A stretch of DNA of 64,000 nt, taken from NCBI RefSeq assembly GCF_041897535.1, contig NZ_CP169217.1:3534001-3598000 (forward strand), read 5' to 3'. This document shows, piece by piece, positions 8,367-16,362 of this stretch (position 1 is the first letter of the stretch; the number at the start of each line of letters is the position of its first letter). Under the pieces are notes generated by a model, which was not told the origin of the DNA, did no database searches, and saw nothing but the letters and a program-made list of their open reading frames with translations. The DNA comes from Methylomicrobium lacus_A (lineage in GTDB: Bacteria; Pseudomonadota; Gammaproteobacteria; Methylococcales; Methylomonadaceae). Made by a program: the position numbers and the translations under genes.

Positions 8367-9473
8367 ATGAATAAAAAAATCATCCCTCTGCTCGTCGCAG
8401 GCGCCGGCCTGGTTGCCGGTTGTGAACAACAATCCGGTGATACCGGGGCCCCTTCTTCCGCGGCGCCGATCGAAAGCATTGTCAAAAAAGAAGACGCGGT
8501 CGCTTCGGTCAACGGCAAATACATCAGCAAGGCGCAACTGGAAGCCCTGGAAAAAGAAATCGCCGCGCGCGCGCATGGCGCAAATTTTCCCAAGGAAAAG
8601 CTGGTCGAAGAATTGATTCAACGCGAATTGCTGGTTCAGGATGCGCTGCAAAAACAATTGGACAAGTCGCCTGAATATCTGGAACAACTGGAAGACGCCA
8701 AAAAATCTATCCTGACCCAGACCGAACTGAAAAACTTCTTCAAGACCAATCCGGTCACCGATGCGGAAGTGAAGGCCGAGTACGACAGCAAGGTCGCTGC
8801 CGAAGCCGGCACCGAATACAAGGCGCGTCATATCCTGGTCAAGACCGAAGATGAAGCCAAAAAGATCATCGCCGAACTCGACAAGGGCGGCGACTTCGCG
8901 AAGCTGGCCAACAAGCATTCGATCGACGCGAAGGATTCACAAAACGGCGGCGATCTGGGCTGGTTTGTCTCCGATCAAATGGTCAAGCCTTTCTCCGATG
9001 CGGTCGCCAAGCTCGAAAAAGGCAAATACACCGCCGCGCCGGTGCAAACCCAATTCGGCTGGCATGTGATTCTGCGTGAAGATTCCCGCAAGCAAACGCC
9101 TCCTCCGCTGGAAGCGGTCAAGGATCAATTGACGCCTTACCTGCAACGTCAAAAATTCCAAAAAATGATCGAAACGATGCGTCAGCAGGCAAAGGTCGAG
9201 ATTCTGGTGCCGCTGACCGAAGAGAAACCGAAAGCCGAAGCGCCGGCTGCTGCGGGTGCGGAACAAAAACCGGCTGCCGAAGGCGCTGCCGCCAAAGAAG
9301 TGGCACCGGCTGCGCCAGCACCAGCGGAAGAAAAAGCACCGGTAACCGAGGTCGCTCCGGCTCCTGCTGCGGAACCTGCGGCGCCAGCAGAAGCGGCGAA
9401 ACCGGCCGCCGAACCTGCAGCAAAGGTAGAAGCCAAGCCGGAAGCATCTGCCCCGGCTGCTGAAAAGAAATAA
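8367..9473 (+). CDS. Parvulin-type peptidyl-prolyl isomerase lipoprotein with Ala/Pro/Glu-rich tail
   Basis: The 368-residue precursor has a lipoprotein signal with lipobox LVAGC (Cys19), so it should be lipid-anchored and face the periplasm. A SurA-N-like helical part (about 40-140) precedes a parvulin domain (about 150-240) with YKARHILVKT, GGDLGWF and FGWHVI. The role is folding of exported proteins. The last 80 residues are low complexity, almost only Ala, Pro, Glu and Lys, and look like a spacer or cell-wall-spanning tail. AGGA precedes the ATG. It ends the yciB-yciI-bolA unit, and two GC-rich hairpins follow. Confidence 0.88.
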   Translation: MNKKIIPLLVAGAGLVAGCEQQSGDTGAPSSAAPIESIVKKEDAVASVNGKYISKAQLEALEKEIAARAHGANFPKEKLVEELIQRELLVQDALQKQLDKSPEYLEQLEDAKKSILTQTELKNFFKTNPVTDAEVKAEYDSKVAAEAGTEYKARHILVKTEDEAKKIIAELDKGGDFAKLANKHSIDAKDSQNGGDLGWFVSDQMVKPFSDAVAKLEKGKYTAAPVQTQFGWHVILREDSRKQTPPPLEAVKDQLTPYLQRQKFQKMIETMRQQAKVEILVPLTEEKPKAEAPAAAGAEQKPAAEGAAAKEVAPAAPAPAEEKAPVTEVAPAPAAEPAAPAEAAKPAAEPAAKVEAKPEASAPAAEKK

Positions 9474-9502
9474 TCAGGATGATTCGATCCTGACCGCATT
9501 TG

Positions 9503-9559
9503 GGACGGGGCATTCGCCCCGTCCTTCAAATCTACGGACGGAAACTATGCCTTCCGTCC
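9503..9559. terminator. Two consecutive hairpins after the parvulin gene
   Basis: A perfect 8-bp stem GGACGGGG/CCCCGTCC (9503-9510 with 9517-9524) is followed by another 8-bp stem GGACGGAA/TTCCGTCC (9536-9543 with 9552-9559). Neither has a clean T-tract. They lie between convergent genes, so a terminator role is likely but unproved. Confidence 0.45.
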
Positions 9560-9595
9560 ATCCTGATCTTCGTATCAACCTCTCCAGGGTTTTAT

Positions 9596-10633
9596 TCAGT
9601 CCGTAGCCAGCAAAGCTTCTTTGAAGGCATCAAAATGCCGGCCCAGCATCGAATCGGTCGGGCGCTCGGGCAATGACAATTGCGCTTCAATGTTCATCGG
9701 AAATGTCGCCAAGAAATGCCGTCTGAGCAGCGAGTCTTCGGGCAGCTTGACATGATCAGAGCATTGGCTGCGGCATGACTTTACGGCTGCAAGCGCAACA
9801 GGTGCAGCAGGTGCAGCAGGTGTTGCAATCGGCCGGGCGGTATCCACAGTCGTCCGCATCGCCAGCGTCGCATCATAATGGCGGGCCAGCATCGAGTCGC
9901 TTGGACGGGTCGGCGCATAAGGCTTAGAGCCAGTCGGGAGGGGCGGCTCTGAAGGCTTGGCTGCTGCGGCCACGTGGGTGATGAAATGACGGCGCAGCAT
10001 CGAGTCCTGGGGCAGATCATGCGCAGGGCCAGGCTTAGGGGAAGTCGTAGGCCGGGTTTCCGCTTTGACTTTCGGCACCGGTTCCGCTACCGGCCGAGGC
10101 TCGGCAACCGGAGGCGGATCGATCACCGCGGTCGCGATTTCGGCCGGGACGGCTACGGATGCTTCTACAACGCTGGCGGCGACGGTTTGCACAGTCGACG
10201 TTTCGGGAATCCTTTCCTGGTGCGCGGCTTGTTGACGGCGTTGCCCGGCGCTTTGGATGGCAGCAGCCGTTTCCTGGCCAGATTTGCGGCAGGCGCTCCA
10301 GACGATGAAAGGCGTTATCACGCCGATAAATGCGGAGACGCCGGCGACCACGGCCAGGCCTAGCTTTTCGAGGATGATCAGATACATCATCCACCAAACG
10401 AAAAGGGCGAAGGCGACGAAGCCGAAAACAAACTGTAAACTCAAGCTGAACAGCGGGATCAGGCGGTGTTTCTGCGCCGGAATCTCGCCGTTTGCGAGGG
10501 CATGCAATTCCTTTCGATGCAGTTTCCTTGCACGCTGCAAATTGATGATTTCGAATAAGGTGATGATCAGCAGGATCAGCACGCCGGCAACCGTTGCCTG
10601 AATTTCTATAGCGATCGAATCTAAAATAGCCAT
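9596..10633 (-). CDS. Membrane protein with four DSxLxRH[F/Y] repeats, function unknown
   Basis: The 345-residue product has a membrane helix at about 12-30, two more at about 59-88 and 92-112, and a long Ala/Pro-rich tail that is probably cytoplasmic or unfolded. The tail holds four copies of one short motif: PQDSMLRRHF (208-217), PSDSMLARHY (244-253), PEDSLLRRHF (298-307) and PTDSMLGRHF (325-334). I do not recognise a named family. The evenly preserved motif in a variable background looks like a docking peptide for one partner used several times. AGGAGG precedes the ATG. The gene lies downstream of a leader-like RNA element (10942-11051) on the same strand. Confidence 0.75.
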   Translation of the reverse strand: MAILDSIAIEIQATVAGVLILLIITLFEIINLQRARKLHRKELHALANGEIPAQKHRLIPLFSLSLQFVFGFVAFALFVWWMMYLIILEKLGLAVVAGVSAFIGVITPFIVWSACRKSGQETAAAIQSAGQRRQQAAHQERIPETSTVQTVAASVVEASVAVPAEIATAVIDPPPVAEPRPVAEPVPKVKAETRPTTSPKPGPAHDLPQDSMLRRHFITHVAAAAKPSEPPLPTGSKPYAPTRPSDSMLARHYDATLAMRTTVDTARPIATPAAPAAPVALAAVKSCRSQCSDHVKLPEDSLLRRHFLATFPMNIEAQLSLPERPTDSMLGRHFDAFKEALLATD

Positions 10634-10941
10634 AAATCCTCCTACTTGTTATTTAAAAAATCATCATCAAACACGGCAATTCTTGCCGGCAGCCCTCGAT
10701 AATTAAGTTAGGCGAAAGTTTTTGCAGCTTGAATCAAGTGGCTGGGTTTAATGCTTGAAATTTATCAGAAACTCCAACGATTTTCTAATAAATTATTTTT
10801 CATGCTTAGCCCATCGCGTTTTTAGCCGGGGATGCTGAAAACACAAGAGTAAGACAAATTTTGACGGCGATTGTCCCCGCGGCGGAGCAATAAAATTAGA
10901 GGAGGAGGTCAGGCGAAAGCGGAAGACAAAAAACGGCGGGC

Positions 10942-10969
10942 AAAAAAAATGCGGTGGATTAGACCGCAT
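10942..10969 (-). terminator. Rho-independent terminator, minus strand
   Basis: Read on the minus strand, a perfect 7-bp stem (ATGCGGT/ACCGCAT, 10969-10963 with 10955-10949) with a 7-base loop is followed directly by a run of eight T. This is a canonical intrinsic terminator. It could end the nnrS-pdxA-rsmA transcript or attenuate a leader RNA starting near 11020. Confidence 0.8.
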
Positions 10970-10979
10970 CAGAGAAGGA

Positions 10980-11029
10980 TAACTAACTCCGGATTCCCGT
11001 CGGGAATCTTGCATCTCAGGAGTTAGTTA
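10980..11029 (-). ncRNA. Candidate structured leader RNA or 3' UTR element
   Basis: A perfect 11-bp outer stem (TAACTAACTCC at 10980-10990 with GGAGTTAGTTA at 11019-11029) encloses an inner hairpin GATTCCCG/CGGGAATC (10992-11008) and a one-sided internal loop of about 10 bases. An intrinsic terminator follows 10 bases further on the minus strand, and a TTGACA lies upstream at 11051-11046. I match it to no known riboswitch family. Confidence 0.4.
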
Positions 11030-11051
11030 ATATTCTAATCAGATTTGTCAA
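11025..11051 (-). promoter_or_regulatory. Possible minus-strand promoter of the structured element
   Basis: On the minus strand a perfect -35 TTGACA (11051-11046) is followed after 15 bases by TTAACT (11030-11025), a -10 variant like that of the E. coli trp promoter. The spacing is 2 bases short of ideal, and the -10 overlaps the outer stem, so the call is weak. Confidence 0.3.
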
Positions 11052-11076
11052 GATGGGAATGTGGCATTTTGTCGCA

Positions 11077-11892
11077 TCATTTTTCGCCCCCTTCCGGGGG
11101 CTCGGTTTGCGGCTCAATGTCCAGCAGATTGCTCAGTTTCGCAAAGTCTTCCAGCGTCAGATTTTCCGCCCTGAGTTTCGGGTCGATAGCCAATGCATTC
11201 ATCTCGTCATCGGAAATCAGGTCTCTCAATGAGTTGCGCAAGGTTTTCCGGCGTTGCGAGAAGGCATGCGTGACGACGCGATTCAAATTTTCCCGGCTAT
11301 GGACCTGAACCGTCCGTTGGCGGTGCGGCGTAAGCCGAACGATAGACGACATCACCTTCGGCGCCGGTTCGAAGCTTTCCGGCGGCACGTCGAATAGATG
11401 TTCCGCCTCGCAGTCATATTGCATCATCACGCTGAGCCGGCCGTACTGTTTATTGCCGGGCTCCGCGCACAATCTTTCGACGACTTCCTTTTGCAGCATG
11501 AAATGCATGTCTTCGATGCAAGGCGCGCTGCTCAGCAGATGAAACATCAGCGGCGTCGAGATGTTATAAGGCAGATTGCCGACGATGTGCAGCCGTTCGC
11601 CTTCCTTTGCCAGTGCCGAAAAGTCGAACTTCAATGCATCGGCGCTGTGAATGCTGAAATTCTCTCGGCCGGCAAATTTTTGCTTCAATAAGGCCACCAG
11701 ATCGCGGTCCAGTTCGACCACATCGAGACGCACGCCGGCTTGCAGCAGCGGCCCGGTCAATGCGCCCTGGCCGGGGCCGATCTCGACCCAATGCTGGCCG
11801 GGCCGGGCGCCGATGCAGGCGATGATCTGGCGGATAACCGACTGGTCATGCAGAAAATTCTGCCCGAAACGTTTGCGTGCAATATGCGCCAT
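11077..11892 (-). CDS. rsmA: 16S rRNA dimethyladenosine transferase RsmA (KsgA)
   Basis: RsmA dimethylates A1518 and A1519 of 16S rRNA late in 30S assembly, using SAM. The 271-residue protein shows the N-terminal FGQNFLHD signature, the SAM-binding loop GPGQGALT, the acidic ELD end of the second strand, and the catalytic NLPYNIST motif. The start at 11892 gives MAHIARKRFGQNF and is preceded by GAAGAGAG; the open frame extends 16 codons into pdxA but without family similarity. pdxA stops just 1 base upstream, so rsmA is the last gene of nnrS-pdxA-rsmA. The pdxA-rsmA neighbourhood is common in gammaproteobacteria. Confidence 0.96.
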   Translation of the reverse strand: MAHIARKRFGQNFLHDQSVIRQIIACIGARPGQHWVEIGPGQGALTGPLLQAGVRLDVVELDRDLVALLKQKFAGRENFSIHSADALKFDFSALAKEGERLHIVGNLPYNISTPLMFHLLSSAPCIEDMHFMLQKEVVERLCAEPGNKQYGRLSVMMQYDCEAEHLFDVPPESFEPAPKVMSSIVRLTPHRQRTVQVHSRENLNRVVTHAFSQRRKTLRNSLRDLISDDEMNALAIDPKLRAENLTLEDFAKLSNLLDIEPQTEPPEGGEK

Positions 11893-11893
11893 C

Positions 11894-12892
11894 TTATTTC
11901 TCTCTTCCCATCGCCATTTGCGCGGCGGTTTGCAGTGCATAGAAGAGGCTTCCGGTCTCGGCCTTGCCGGTGCCGGCCAAGTCCAGAGCGGTGCCGTGAT
12001 CGACCGAGGTGCGGATGATCGGCAGCCCCAGGGTGACGTTGACCGCCTGACCGAAGCCCATGTGTTTCAGCACCGGCAAGCCCTGGTCATGATACATCGC
12101 CAGCACCGCGTCCGCGTCAAGCAGATATTTGGGCGTAAACAAGGTATCCGCAGGCATCGGGCCGTGCAGGTTCATGCCTTGTCGGCGCAGGTTGTCGAGC
12201 ACAGGTGTGATCACGTCGATCTCCTCGCGGCCCAGGTAGCCGTTTTCGCCGGCATGCGGATTGAGTCCGCAGACCAGGATCTTCGGCCTTTCGATGCCGA
12301 AACGGCAGCGTAAATCGTGTTCGAGCACGCAGATGACCTGGCGCAGGCGGCTGTGCGTGATCGCCCGGCTGACATCGGCCAGCGGCAAATGGGTGGTGAC
12401 CAAGGCGACCCTGAGGCCGGGCGTCGCCAGCATCATCACCGGGTTGCCGCCGGTGATGCCGGCAATGTATTCGGTATGGCCGGTAAACGCCTGGCCGGCA
12501 TCGTTGATCACGCCTTTGTGCACGGGACCGGTCACCATCGCGTCGAACAGGCCGTCGATGCAGCCTTTGACCGCTTTGTTCAGCGTTTTGAGCACATAAG
12601 GGCTGTTGGCCGGATTCAGGCGTCCGCACTGTACAGGCTCGATCAGATCGACCGGCAGGACCGACAATTCCCCGCGCCGGTGCGGCGCGGGATTCGACGC
12701 ACCGTCAAAGCGCTTCAGCCGGATAGGGAGGCCCAAGCGTTCCGCGCGCTCGGCCAGTAAGGCTTCGCAGCCGACCACGACCACGTCGCAAGGCAAATCC
12801 TGTTGCGCGAGCTGAATGCAAAGATCGGGGCCGATACCGGCCGGTTCGCCGGGCGTCAGGGCAATCCGCGCCAAAGCGGTCGTAAGCGCCAT
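11894..12892 (-). CDS. pdxA: 4-hydroxythreonine-4-phosphate dehydrogenase
   Basis: PdxA oxidises 4-phosphohydroxy-L-threonine in the DXP-dependent route to pyridoxal 5'-phosphate. The 332-residue protein begins ALTPGEPAGIGPDL, contains VTGPVHKGVI and GHTEYIAG with a metal-binding His, and later GLNPHAGENGYLG and YHDQGLPVLKH. All of these are family signatures. The start at 12892 (MALTTALARIALTPGEP) fits the family length; the open frame continues 10 codons upstream into nnrS. It lies 7 bases after nnrS and 1 base before rsmA. Confidence 0.96.
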   Translation of the reverse strand: MALTTALARIALTPGEPAGIGPDLCIQLAQQDLPCDVVVVGCEALLAERAERLGLPIRLKRFDGASNPAPHRRGELSVLPVDLIEPVQCGRLNPANSPYVLKTLNKAVKGCIDGLFDAMVTGPVHKGVINDAGQAFTGHTEYIAGITGGNPVMMLATPGLRVALVTTHLPLADVSRAITHSRLRQVICVLEHDLRCRFGIERPKILVCGLNPHAGENGYLGREEIDVITPVLDNLRRQGMNLHGPMPADTLFTPKYLLDADAVLAMYHDQGLPVLKHMGFGQAVNVTLGLPIIRTSVDHGTALDLAGTGKAETGSLFYALQTAAQMAMGREK

Positions 12893-12899
12893 CGTCCGT

Positions 12900-14078
12900 T
12901 TAACCCGCCTGTCCGTCGACACGCGGCGCCGTCAGGATCGGAGAATAAACATAGAAGAACAGCGCAAATGCGGCCAGCCAGAACAGCATCGATACATAAA
13001 CCAGCGTGCCGTACCAGTCGGGCAAGGCAAGCGGCAGCAATACCCGGATCAGAGCCGCGACGTTCAACAGGATGAAGCCGATCGCCATCGCATTCGAAAC
13101 GCGCAGCGCCCGGCCGGTGTGACCGAGGGAGACCCGCGCCATCATGCCCAGGGTTAAGACGCCGATGCCGCCGACCGTGAAGGCATGCAGGGGCAGGGAA
13201 GGCAACACCTTTCCATACGCCGAAAGCGCGGTCAGGCCAAAGCCCAAGATGATCCAGCCGTAACCCGCATACAAGACCCACAGCAACGGCACATACCAGA
13301 CGCGCTGCACATACCACCCCCAGACGCGCGCGAAATTGAACAGCACCGCAAGGCTAGAGGCGAGCGCCAACACTGTTCCCGAAACCCCGGCCAGCAACAG
13401 GCCGTAAACCAGCACCGCGCTGCCGATCGCGCCGTATTCATACAGCGGCTGGCTGTTGACCCGGATGCCCGGCAAGCCGCGCTCGGTAAAAAACGGAAAC
13501 ACCCGCCCCGCGATCACCAGGATCAGCAGCACGATCGTCGCGACCGCCAATTGCAGGCCCAGCCAGGTCAGATGCGGGGCCGATGTGAGTATGCCGGCGT
13601 GGATCAGGCCGTTCGCAGCGGTCAATAACAGCAAGATGCCGACAAAGATCAGATTGACGTATTGCCGGGTTGCCAGGATAGGCTTGGCGATCTGATAGGC
13701 CAGCGCGGGTAAAAAGGCAAAATCGATCGCCGCGATCACCGCATCGGGCAAGAGCCCCGCATAAAACGGCGCAATGCGTCCGTACAGCCAGATCAGGCAC
13801 AGGGTCGCCAATTGGTCGCCGGTCGGCGTCAATCGGGAGGAGGTCCAGTTTTTGACTGCGGTCAGCAGAAAACCGGCGATTACCGCGGCCGAATAGCCGA
13901 GCAGCATCTCATGCGCATGCCAGTTGACACTGCCGAAATAGTTGGCCGCGCTCAGCTTGCCGTTATAGATCGCATTCCACAGCACGATCAGCAGCAGTGC
14001 CGAAAGGCCAGCCAGTACGAAGAACGCTCTGAATCCTAAGGCGAAAAGCGGGTAATCGAAAAGTTTGGGTGAGGTCAT
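12900..14078 (-). CDS. nnrS: NnrS family heme-copper membrane protein
   Basis: The 392-residue product is almost wholly hydrophobic, with about twelve membrane helices. It carries NnrS hallmarks: FRAFFVLAG near the start, NWHAHEMLLGYSAAVIAGFLLTAV in segments, FFTERGLPG, HAFTVGGIGVLTLGMMARVSLGHTGR in segments, and many conserved His. NnrS proteins counter nitric oxide stress and occur with denitrification or ammonia-oxidation genes. The start at 14078 was chosen for the GGAG 9 bases upstream; an ATG at 14093 is the alternative. It heads the operon with pdxA and rsmA. The presence of haoAB 7 kb away gives a likely source of NO. Confidence 0.9.
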   Translation of the reverse strand: MTSPKLFDYPLFALGFRAFFVLAGLSALLLIVLWNAIYNGKLSAANYFGSVNWHAHEMLLGYSAAVIAGFLLTAVKNWTSSRLTPTGDQLATLCLIWLYGRIAPFYAGLLPDAVIAAIDFAFLPALAYQIAKPILATRQYVNLIFVGILLLLTAANGLIHAGILTSAPHLTWLGLQLAVATIVLLILVIAGRVFPFFTERGLPGIRVNSQPLYEYGAIGSAVLVYGLLLAGVSGTVLALASSLAVLFNFARVWGWYVQRVWYVPLLWVLYAGYGWIILGFGLTALSAYGKVLPSLPLHAFTVGGIGVLTLGMMARVSLGHTGRALRVSNAMAIGFILLNVAALIRVLLPLALPDWYGTLVYVSMLFWLAAFALFFYVYSPILTAPRVDGQAG

Positions 14079-14263
14079 AGAAAAGTGCTCCATCCGATCC
14101 GGTTCGGCTCCATAAACCCGGCTATTATACGCAATTATCCGTGAAAGGGTCTTATGCTTTGCCCATCGACGGTCAAACCGTGAACGCAAGCAAAGGTTTA
14201 TCCGTTATCAGGATCGATTTATAATCGAGGGAACTTCAAACTCTATCTAAAGGAGACTCGACC

Positions 14264-14827
14264 ATGGCGGAAACATTATCCCAAATGATCCCGCTCGGCG
14301 CGATCGCGCCGGACTTTTTATTGCCCGATACGGTGACCGGCAGGACTTTCGGTTTGCAGGATCTGAAAGGCGACAAGGGCACCATCGTGATGTTCATCTG
14401 CAATCACTGTCCCTATGTGCTGCATGTGAAGGGCCAGTTGATCGCAATCGCCAAGGAATACAAGGACAAGGGCATCGCGACGATCGCGATCAGCGCGAAC
14501 GACGTAAAGAATTATCCCGACGATGCGCCCGATAAGATGAAGGCGCTGATGGACGCGTGGGGAAGGCCTTTCGCGGCTTATCTGTACGACGAAAGCCAGG
14601 ACACCGCCAGGGCCTATCAGGCCGCCTGCACGCCCGATATTTATCTGTTCGATGCGGCGCTGGCCTGCGTGTACCGAGGACGCCTCGACGGCTCCACGCC
14701 GAAAAATGACGTGCCGCTGACAGGGGCGGATCTGCGCGCCGCGCTCGACAATCTGCTCGCGGGCCGGACGATCGATCCGCAGCAGATTCCGAGCATGGGC
14801 TGCAATATCAAATGGAAGGCGGATTGA
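14264..14827 (+). CDS. Thioredoxin-fold redoxin (AhpC/TSA-like) with a CNHC motif
   Basis: The 187-residue protein starts with the redoxin pattern LGAIAPDFLLPDTV and contains IVMFICNHCPYVLH, where Cys46 and Cys49 form a CxxC dithiol with the usual following Pro. No signal peptide is seen, so it should be cytoplasmic. Proteins of this type are found widely as single genes and are presumed thiol-disulfide reductases or peroxidases; the substrate is unknown. AAAGGAGA precedes the ATG. A 23-base inverted repeat follows the stop codon and separates it from the convergent amidase gene. Confidence 0.82.
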   Translation: MAETLSQMIPLGAIAPDFLLPDTVTGRTFGLQDLKGDKGTIVMFICNHCPYVLHVKGQLIAIAKEYKDKGIATIAISANDVKNYPDDAPDKMKALMDAWGRPFAAYLYDESQDTARAYQAACTPDIYLFDAALACVYRGRLDGSTPKNDVPLTGADLRAALDNLLAGRTIDPQQIPSMGCNIKWKAD

Positions 14828-14830
14828 GGC

Positions 14831-14900
14831 GTAGGGTGCGCATCGCGCACCTTGGAGGCAACGGTTTGTTTAGGCCTAAGGTGCGCGATACGCACCCCAC
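14831..14900. repeat. Long inverted repeat between convergent genes
   Basis: The arms GTAGGGTGCGCATCGCGCAC plus CTT (14831-14853) and their near-perfect complement (14878-14900) differ at two positions and enclose a 24-base loop. The arms are themselves palindromic (GGTGCGC..GCGCACC). This looks like a REP-type element and may also act as a bidirectional terminator. Confidence 0.7.
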
Positions 14901-14914
14901 AGGAGAAAAACACC

Positions 14915-15805
14915 TTAATCGATAAAACGCCGGGTGATGTCGCCGAATGCATCGATCCGGCGGTCGCGCAGGAAGGGCCAGATCTGCCGGACGCGCGCGC
15001 TGCGCGCCGGGTCCAGCGTCGTGGTCAGGACCTTGACTTCGCTCGCATCCGCGCTGTCCAGGATGTCGCCCTGCGGCCCGGCAATGAAACTGTTGCCCCA
15101 GAAGTTGATGCCGACGCCGGCTTCCTGATCGGGCGCCTGCTCGAAGCCGATCCGGTTGCAGGCAATCACCGGGATGCCGTTCGCGACCGCATGCGCGCGC
15201 TGGATCGTGATCCAGGCGTTCAGCTGGCGCTGGTGTTCTTCGTCGGTGTCATTCGGGTCCCAGCCGATCGCGGTCGGATAGATCAACAGGTCCGCGCCGG
15301 CCAATGCCATCAGCCGAGCGCCTTCCGGATACCATTGATCCCAGCAGACCTGCACGCCGAGCTTGCCGATCGAGGTCTCGATCGGGGTGAAGCCGAGGTC
15401 GCCGGGCGTGAAATAATATTTTTCGTAAAAGCCCGGATCGTCCGGAATATGCATTTTGCGGTATTTGCCGGCGATCCTGCCGTCCTTGTCGAAGACGACC
15501 GCGGTATTGTGGTACAGGCCCGGCGCTCTTTCTTCGAAGATCGTCGAAACGATCACGATTTTCAGTTTTTTCGCGGCGGCGGACAAAACCTCGGTGGTCG
15601 GGCCCGGAATCGGCTGGGCCAGGTCGAAGTTATGGTAATCTTCGTTTTGGCAGAAATAAGGCCCCAGGTGCAGTTCGGGCAGCACCACCAGGTCGGCCTT
15701 GGCGGCCGCGGCTTCATGGATTTTCTCGATCGAAAAGTCGAGGTTGCTTTGCCTGTCGAGGTGGCAGGGCTGTTGTACGGCGCTAACGATGATCGGCGAT
15801 TTCAT
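14915..15805 (-). CDS. aguB: N-carbamoylputrescine amidase
   Basis: This is a carbon-nitrogen hydrolase of 296 residues that should release CO2 and ammonia from N-carbamoylputrescine in the arginine-agmatine route to putrescine. The nitrilase triad is visible: Glu in LPELHLG, Lys in KYRKMHIPDDP and Cys in VQVCWDQWYPE. The segments GFYEKYYFTPGD and WDPNDTDEEHQ are characteristic of the AguB subgroup. The start at 15805 (MKSPIIVSAVQQ) fits the family; the frame extends 9 codons further. An agmatine deiminase gene (aguA), the usual partner, is not present in this window. Confidence 0.88.
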   Translation of the reverse strand: MKSPIIVSAVQQPCHLDRQSNLDFSIEKIHEAAAAKADLVVLPELHLGPYFCQNEDYHNFDLAQPIPGPTTEVLSAAAKKLKIVIVSTIFEERAPGLYHNTAVVFDKDGRIAGKYRKMHIPDDPGFYEKYYFTPGDLGFTPIETSIGKLGVQVCWDQWYPEGARLMALAGADLLIYPTAIGWDPNDTDEEHQRQLNAWITIQRAHAVANGIPVIACNRIGFEQAPDQEAGVGINFWGNSFIAGPQGDILDSADASEVKVLTTTLDPARSARVRQIWPFLRDRRIDAFGDITRRFID

Positions 15806-15925
15806 AAAACGATTCAAAAAAGGTTGACTCAATCCGCTTATTTTATAACGGTTTGTCTGACAGGTGTGCAGGAGATAGTCGGGGCAGGACCGGGGTTCCG
15901 TCCCCTATAGAAAATGAGCGCTTCC

Positions 15926-16267
15926 TTAGCGCAAGCTGTCCAGATGCTTGAACAGCAACAGGATGATCGCGCCCGGAATGATCGCGGCGGTGATCTCCCA
16001 GTAACCCATCTTCATCAGCACGAGCTGATTGCAGATCAGCAAGACGGTATAGGCGAATGCCGCCCAGCGCCTGAGCAGCCACAAGCCGGCGATGCAGACC
16101 AGGCTCAACGCCACCGAAAACGCAAAATAGGCCGGGTAGATCGCGCCGACCTGTTTGGACATCGGCGAAAATACCAGATTGATCATCTGTATCGCATTGA
16201 TCAGACCGATCACGCAGAGGGCGATGATCATGGCCGGTTTTTCCAGATTCCAGCGTGTGTCGTTCAT
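15926..16267 (-). CDS. Small membrane protein, unknown function
   Basis: The 113-residue product has about four hydrophobic segments and no motif I recognise. The start at 16267 is supported by GAGG 8 bases upstream. It lies downstream of the 244-residue membrane gene on the same strand, separated by 95 bases that include a perfect 11-bp hairpin. The two may be functionally linked but need not share a transcript. Confidence 0.6.
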   Translation of the reverse strand: MNDTRWNLEKPAMIIALCVIGLINAIQMINLVFSPMSKQVGAIYPAYFAFSVALSLVCIAGLWLLRRWAAFAYTVLLICNQLVLMKMGYWEITAAIIPGAIILLLFKHLDSLR

Positions 16268-16311
16268 CAGGATTTCCTCAAACAAATCGAAGGGAAGGTC
16301 GCGTTCTTGCC

Positions 16312-16341
16312 GAGGCAGGCGGCTGATTTCCCGCCTGCCTC
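16312..16341. terminator. Strong hairpin between two membrane-protein genes
   Basis: The arms GAGGCAGGCGG (16312-16322) and CCGCCTGCCTC (16331-16341) pair perfectly over 11 bp with an 8-base loop. No T-tract follows on either strand. It may act as an mRNA-stabilising hairpin or weak terminator downstream of the gene ending at 16363. Confidence 0.45.
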
Positions 16342-16362
16342 GTGCAGGGATCTATCCGATTC

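Larger units (their letters stand above)
10634..11076. other. Intergenic region with a minus-strand structured element
   Basis: The 443 bases between rsmA and the repeat-motif membrane gene hold a leader-like element, listed separately (10942-11051). The remainder (10634-10940) is AT-rich with a GGAGGAGG run near 10900 and has no supported gene. A 73-codon minus-strand frame (11014-10793) runs through the hairpins and is not convincing. Confidence 0.5.

Noticed and set aside
9240..9470. Repetitive GCG/CCG-rich stretch resembling a tandem repeat
   Set aside because: It encodes the Ala/Pro/Glu-rich tail of the parvulin lipoprotein. It is low-complexity coding sequence without a fixed repeat unit.
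10793..11014. A 73-codon minus-strand frame between rsmA and the repeat-motif gene
   Set aside because: It runs through both hairpins and the terminator T-run and has no plausible protein features, so the region was treated as a structured non-coding element.
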